Shown here one piece after another: positions 63,299 to 64,000 of a stretch of 64,000 nucleotides of DNA (positions are counted from its first letter, which is position 1; each line of letters begins with the position of its first letter). The DNA is from Zizania palustris (Eukaryota > Streptophyta > Magnoliopsida > Poales > Poaceae). The stretch lies in the NCBI GenBank assembly GCA_019279435.1, contig JAAALK010000285.1, forward strand, positions 23,654,371 through 23,718,370, in the 5' to 3' direction. A program made the translations under genes and the position numbers. The notes beneath the pieces were generated by a model. The model ran no database searches. It worked only from the letters and a program-made list of their open reading frames with translations, and had not been told where the DNA came from.

Positions 63299-64000
63299 GT
63301 GCAGGATCGGGGACTGGAGGATGTTTGGATCATGGACTCAGGATGCTCTCGCCACATGACGGGACATCACAGATGGTTCTCCAGTCTCACTCCCCCGAGC
63401 TCCAAAGAGTACATCACATTCGGGAACAGTGGTCAAGGGAAAGTAAGTGGCATTGACTCAATTTGCATTTCAGATCACTTCTCTTTGATGAATGTTGCTT
63501 TGGTTAAAAATTTGAACTTCAATTTGATTTCTGTTTCGCAACTTCTTGAGGATGGGTTGGAAGTGCGTTTTAAGAAGGGCAATTCTTCTGTGTTTGATTC
63601 TAGAGGATCTTTGATTTGCCAGATTTTACCATTTGGTAAAGTTTTTCGAATTGACTTCTCTAGTTCTTTTGGCCCTTCTCGTTGTTTGATAGCTGGATCT
63701 TCTTCTGAGCTCTGGAAGTGGCATAGGAGGTTAGGCCATTTGAGTTTTGATCTGCTAGTCAGGTTAAGCTCTATGGACCTCATCCGAGGATTGCCCAAGC
63801 TTAAAATGGAGAAAGATCTAGTTTGTCATCCCTGTCGTCATGGGAAAATGGTTGCCGCTTCTCACTCACCTGTCACTCAGGTGATGACTTCGTATCCGGG
63901 CGAGCTTTTAGACTTGGACACTGTCAGTCCAGCTCGGGTACGCTCAGTCAGTGGGAAGTGGTACGCGCTTGTCATTGTTGACGACTTCTCTCGATTCTCG
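63299..64000 (+). CDS. pol: Copia-3 pol start: protease and N-terminal integrase, open to the window end
   Basis: From GTG 63299, in the -1 frame relative to gag, the frame is open for 234 codons to the edge. Protease motif WIMDSGCSRHMTG is at 63328-63366, followed by the integrase zinc region (HRRLGHLSF, then CHPCRHGKM near 63829-63851) and the start of the core (DTVSPARV near 63916, where the homologues read DTVGPARV; VDDFSRFS at the end). No stop is seen, unlike Copia-1 over the same stretch. No ATG start exists at the frame's beginning, so expression would need frameshifting or another start. Confidence 0.75.
   Translation, partial: MQDRGLEDVWIMDSGCSRHMTGHHRWFSSLTPPSSKEYITFGNSGQGKVSGIDSICISDHFSLMNVALVKNLNFNLISVSQLLEDGLEVRFKKGNSSVFDSRGSLICQILPFGKVFRIDFSSSFGPSRCLIAGSSSELWKWHRRLGHLSFDLLVRLSSMDLIRGLPKLKMEKDLVCHPCRHGKMVAASHSPVTQVMTSYPGELLDLDTVSPARVRSVSGKWYALVIVDDFSRFS

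Larger units (their letters stand above)
47190..64000 (+). mobile_element. Copia-3: Copia-1-family element, split by Gypsy-C and cut by the window end
   Basis: Plus orientation. 5' LTR 47190-49123, primer site, gag start at 49189, then Gypsy-C (49277-60627), then the rest of gag and the start of pol to 64000. The LTR ends, gag and pol are clearly homologous to Copia-1, but the LTR body differs and gag has several nonsense changes, so the copy is older. The 3' LTR is outside the window. Confidence 0.93.

Noticed and set aside
63250..63301. A classical -1 slippery heptamer before the gag stop of Copia-3 and Copia-1
   Set aside because: I searched the last 60 bases of gag by eye and saw no X-XXY-YYZ heptamer in the right phase in either copy.

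Overview
The window is plant nuclear DNA, very probably from a grass. It consists of nested transposable elements, and I see no ordinary host gene, rRNA gene or convincing tRNA gene. The evidence for a grass is indirect. The copia elements are of the Opie/Ji (SIRE/Maximus) kind, the gypsy elements of Tat (Grande/RIRE2-like) and CRM-like kinds, and the CACTA elements carry a Ulp1-type peptidase gene. I cannot name the species.

Left block, 1-31985. The oldest layer is a CACTA element on the minus strand (CACTA-A, about 1186-29830). Its gene encodes a plant transposase (Ptta/En-Spm type) domain, an acidic Pro-rich linker and a Ulp1/C48 peptidase domain. Two copia elements, both minus strand, interrupt it. 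Copia-1 (3399-14929, target duplication GGCGT) split the gene body, and Copia-2 (17198-28163, target duplication CATAC) sits upstream of the coding start. A second, related CACTA piece (CACTA-B, about 29830-31985) lies to the right with the same promoter and GC-rich leader. Positions 1-1185 are AT-rich and LTR-like but unassigned.

Right block, 31986-64000. A degenerate Tat-lineage gypsy element (Gypsy-A, minus strand, from 31986) was interrupted twice. Gypsy-B (34756-42458, minus, target duplication AAAGC), a CRM-like chromovirus, landed in its RNase H region. Copia-3 (47190 to beyond the window end, plus strand, same family as Copia-1) landed in its gag. Copia-3 was then interrupted, 88 bases into its gag, by Gypsy-C (49277-60627, plus, target duplication CCAGG). 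Gypsy-C is a Tat element with nearly continuous gag-pol, two RNase H domains, a 60-bp repeat array and a complete-looking antisense gene with its own TATA box and two introns.

Within each LTR element the usual logic holds. The LTR carries a TATA box and a primer site follows it (initiator-Met type in both copia families and Gypsy-B, TGGCGCC type in Gypsy-C). Gag forms the particle, and protease, integrase, reverse transcriptase and RNase H follow in copia order or gypsy order. A purine tract precedes the 3' LTR. Every element has lesions, so all coding regions are called pseudogenes. Copia-1 has nearly identical LTRs and so inserted recently, Copia-2 is older, and Gypsy-B and Gypsy-C older still (about 2% LTR difference counted by eye). 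The most interesting items are the antisense gene of Gypsy-C, a conserved noncoding block shared by Copia-1 and Copia-2, the multiple purine tracts in these copias, and the CTTCG/CGAAG richness shared by LTRs of unrelated families.
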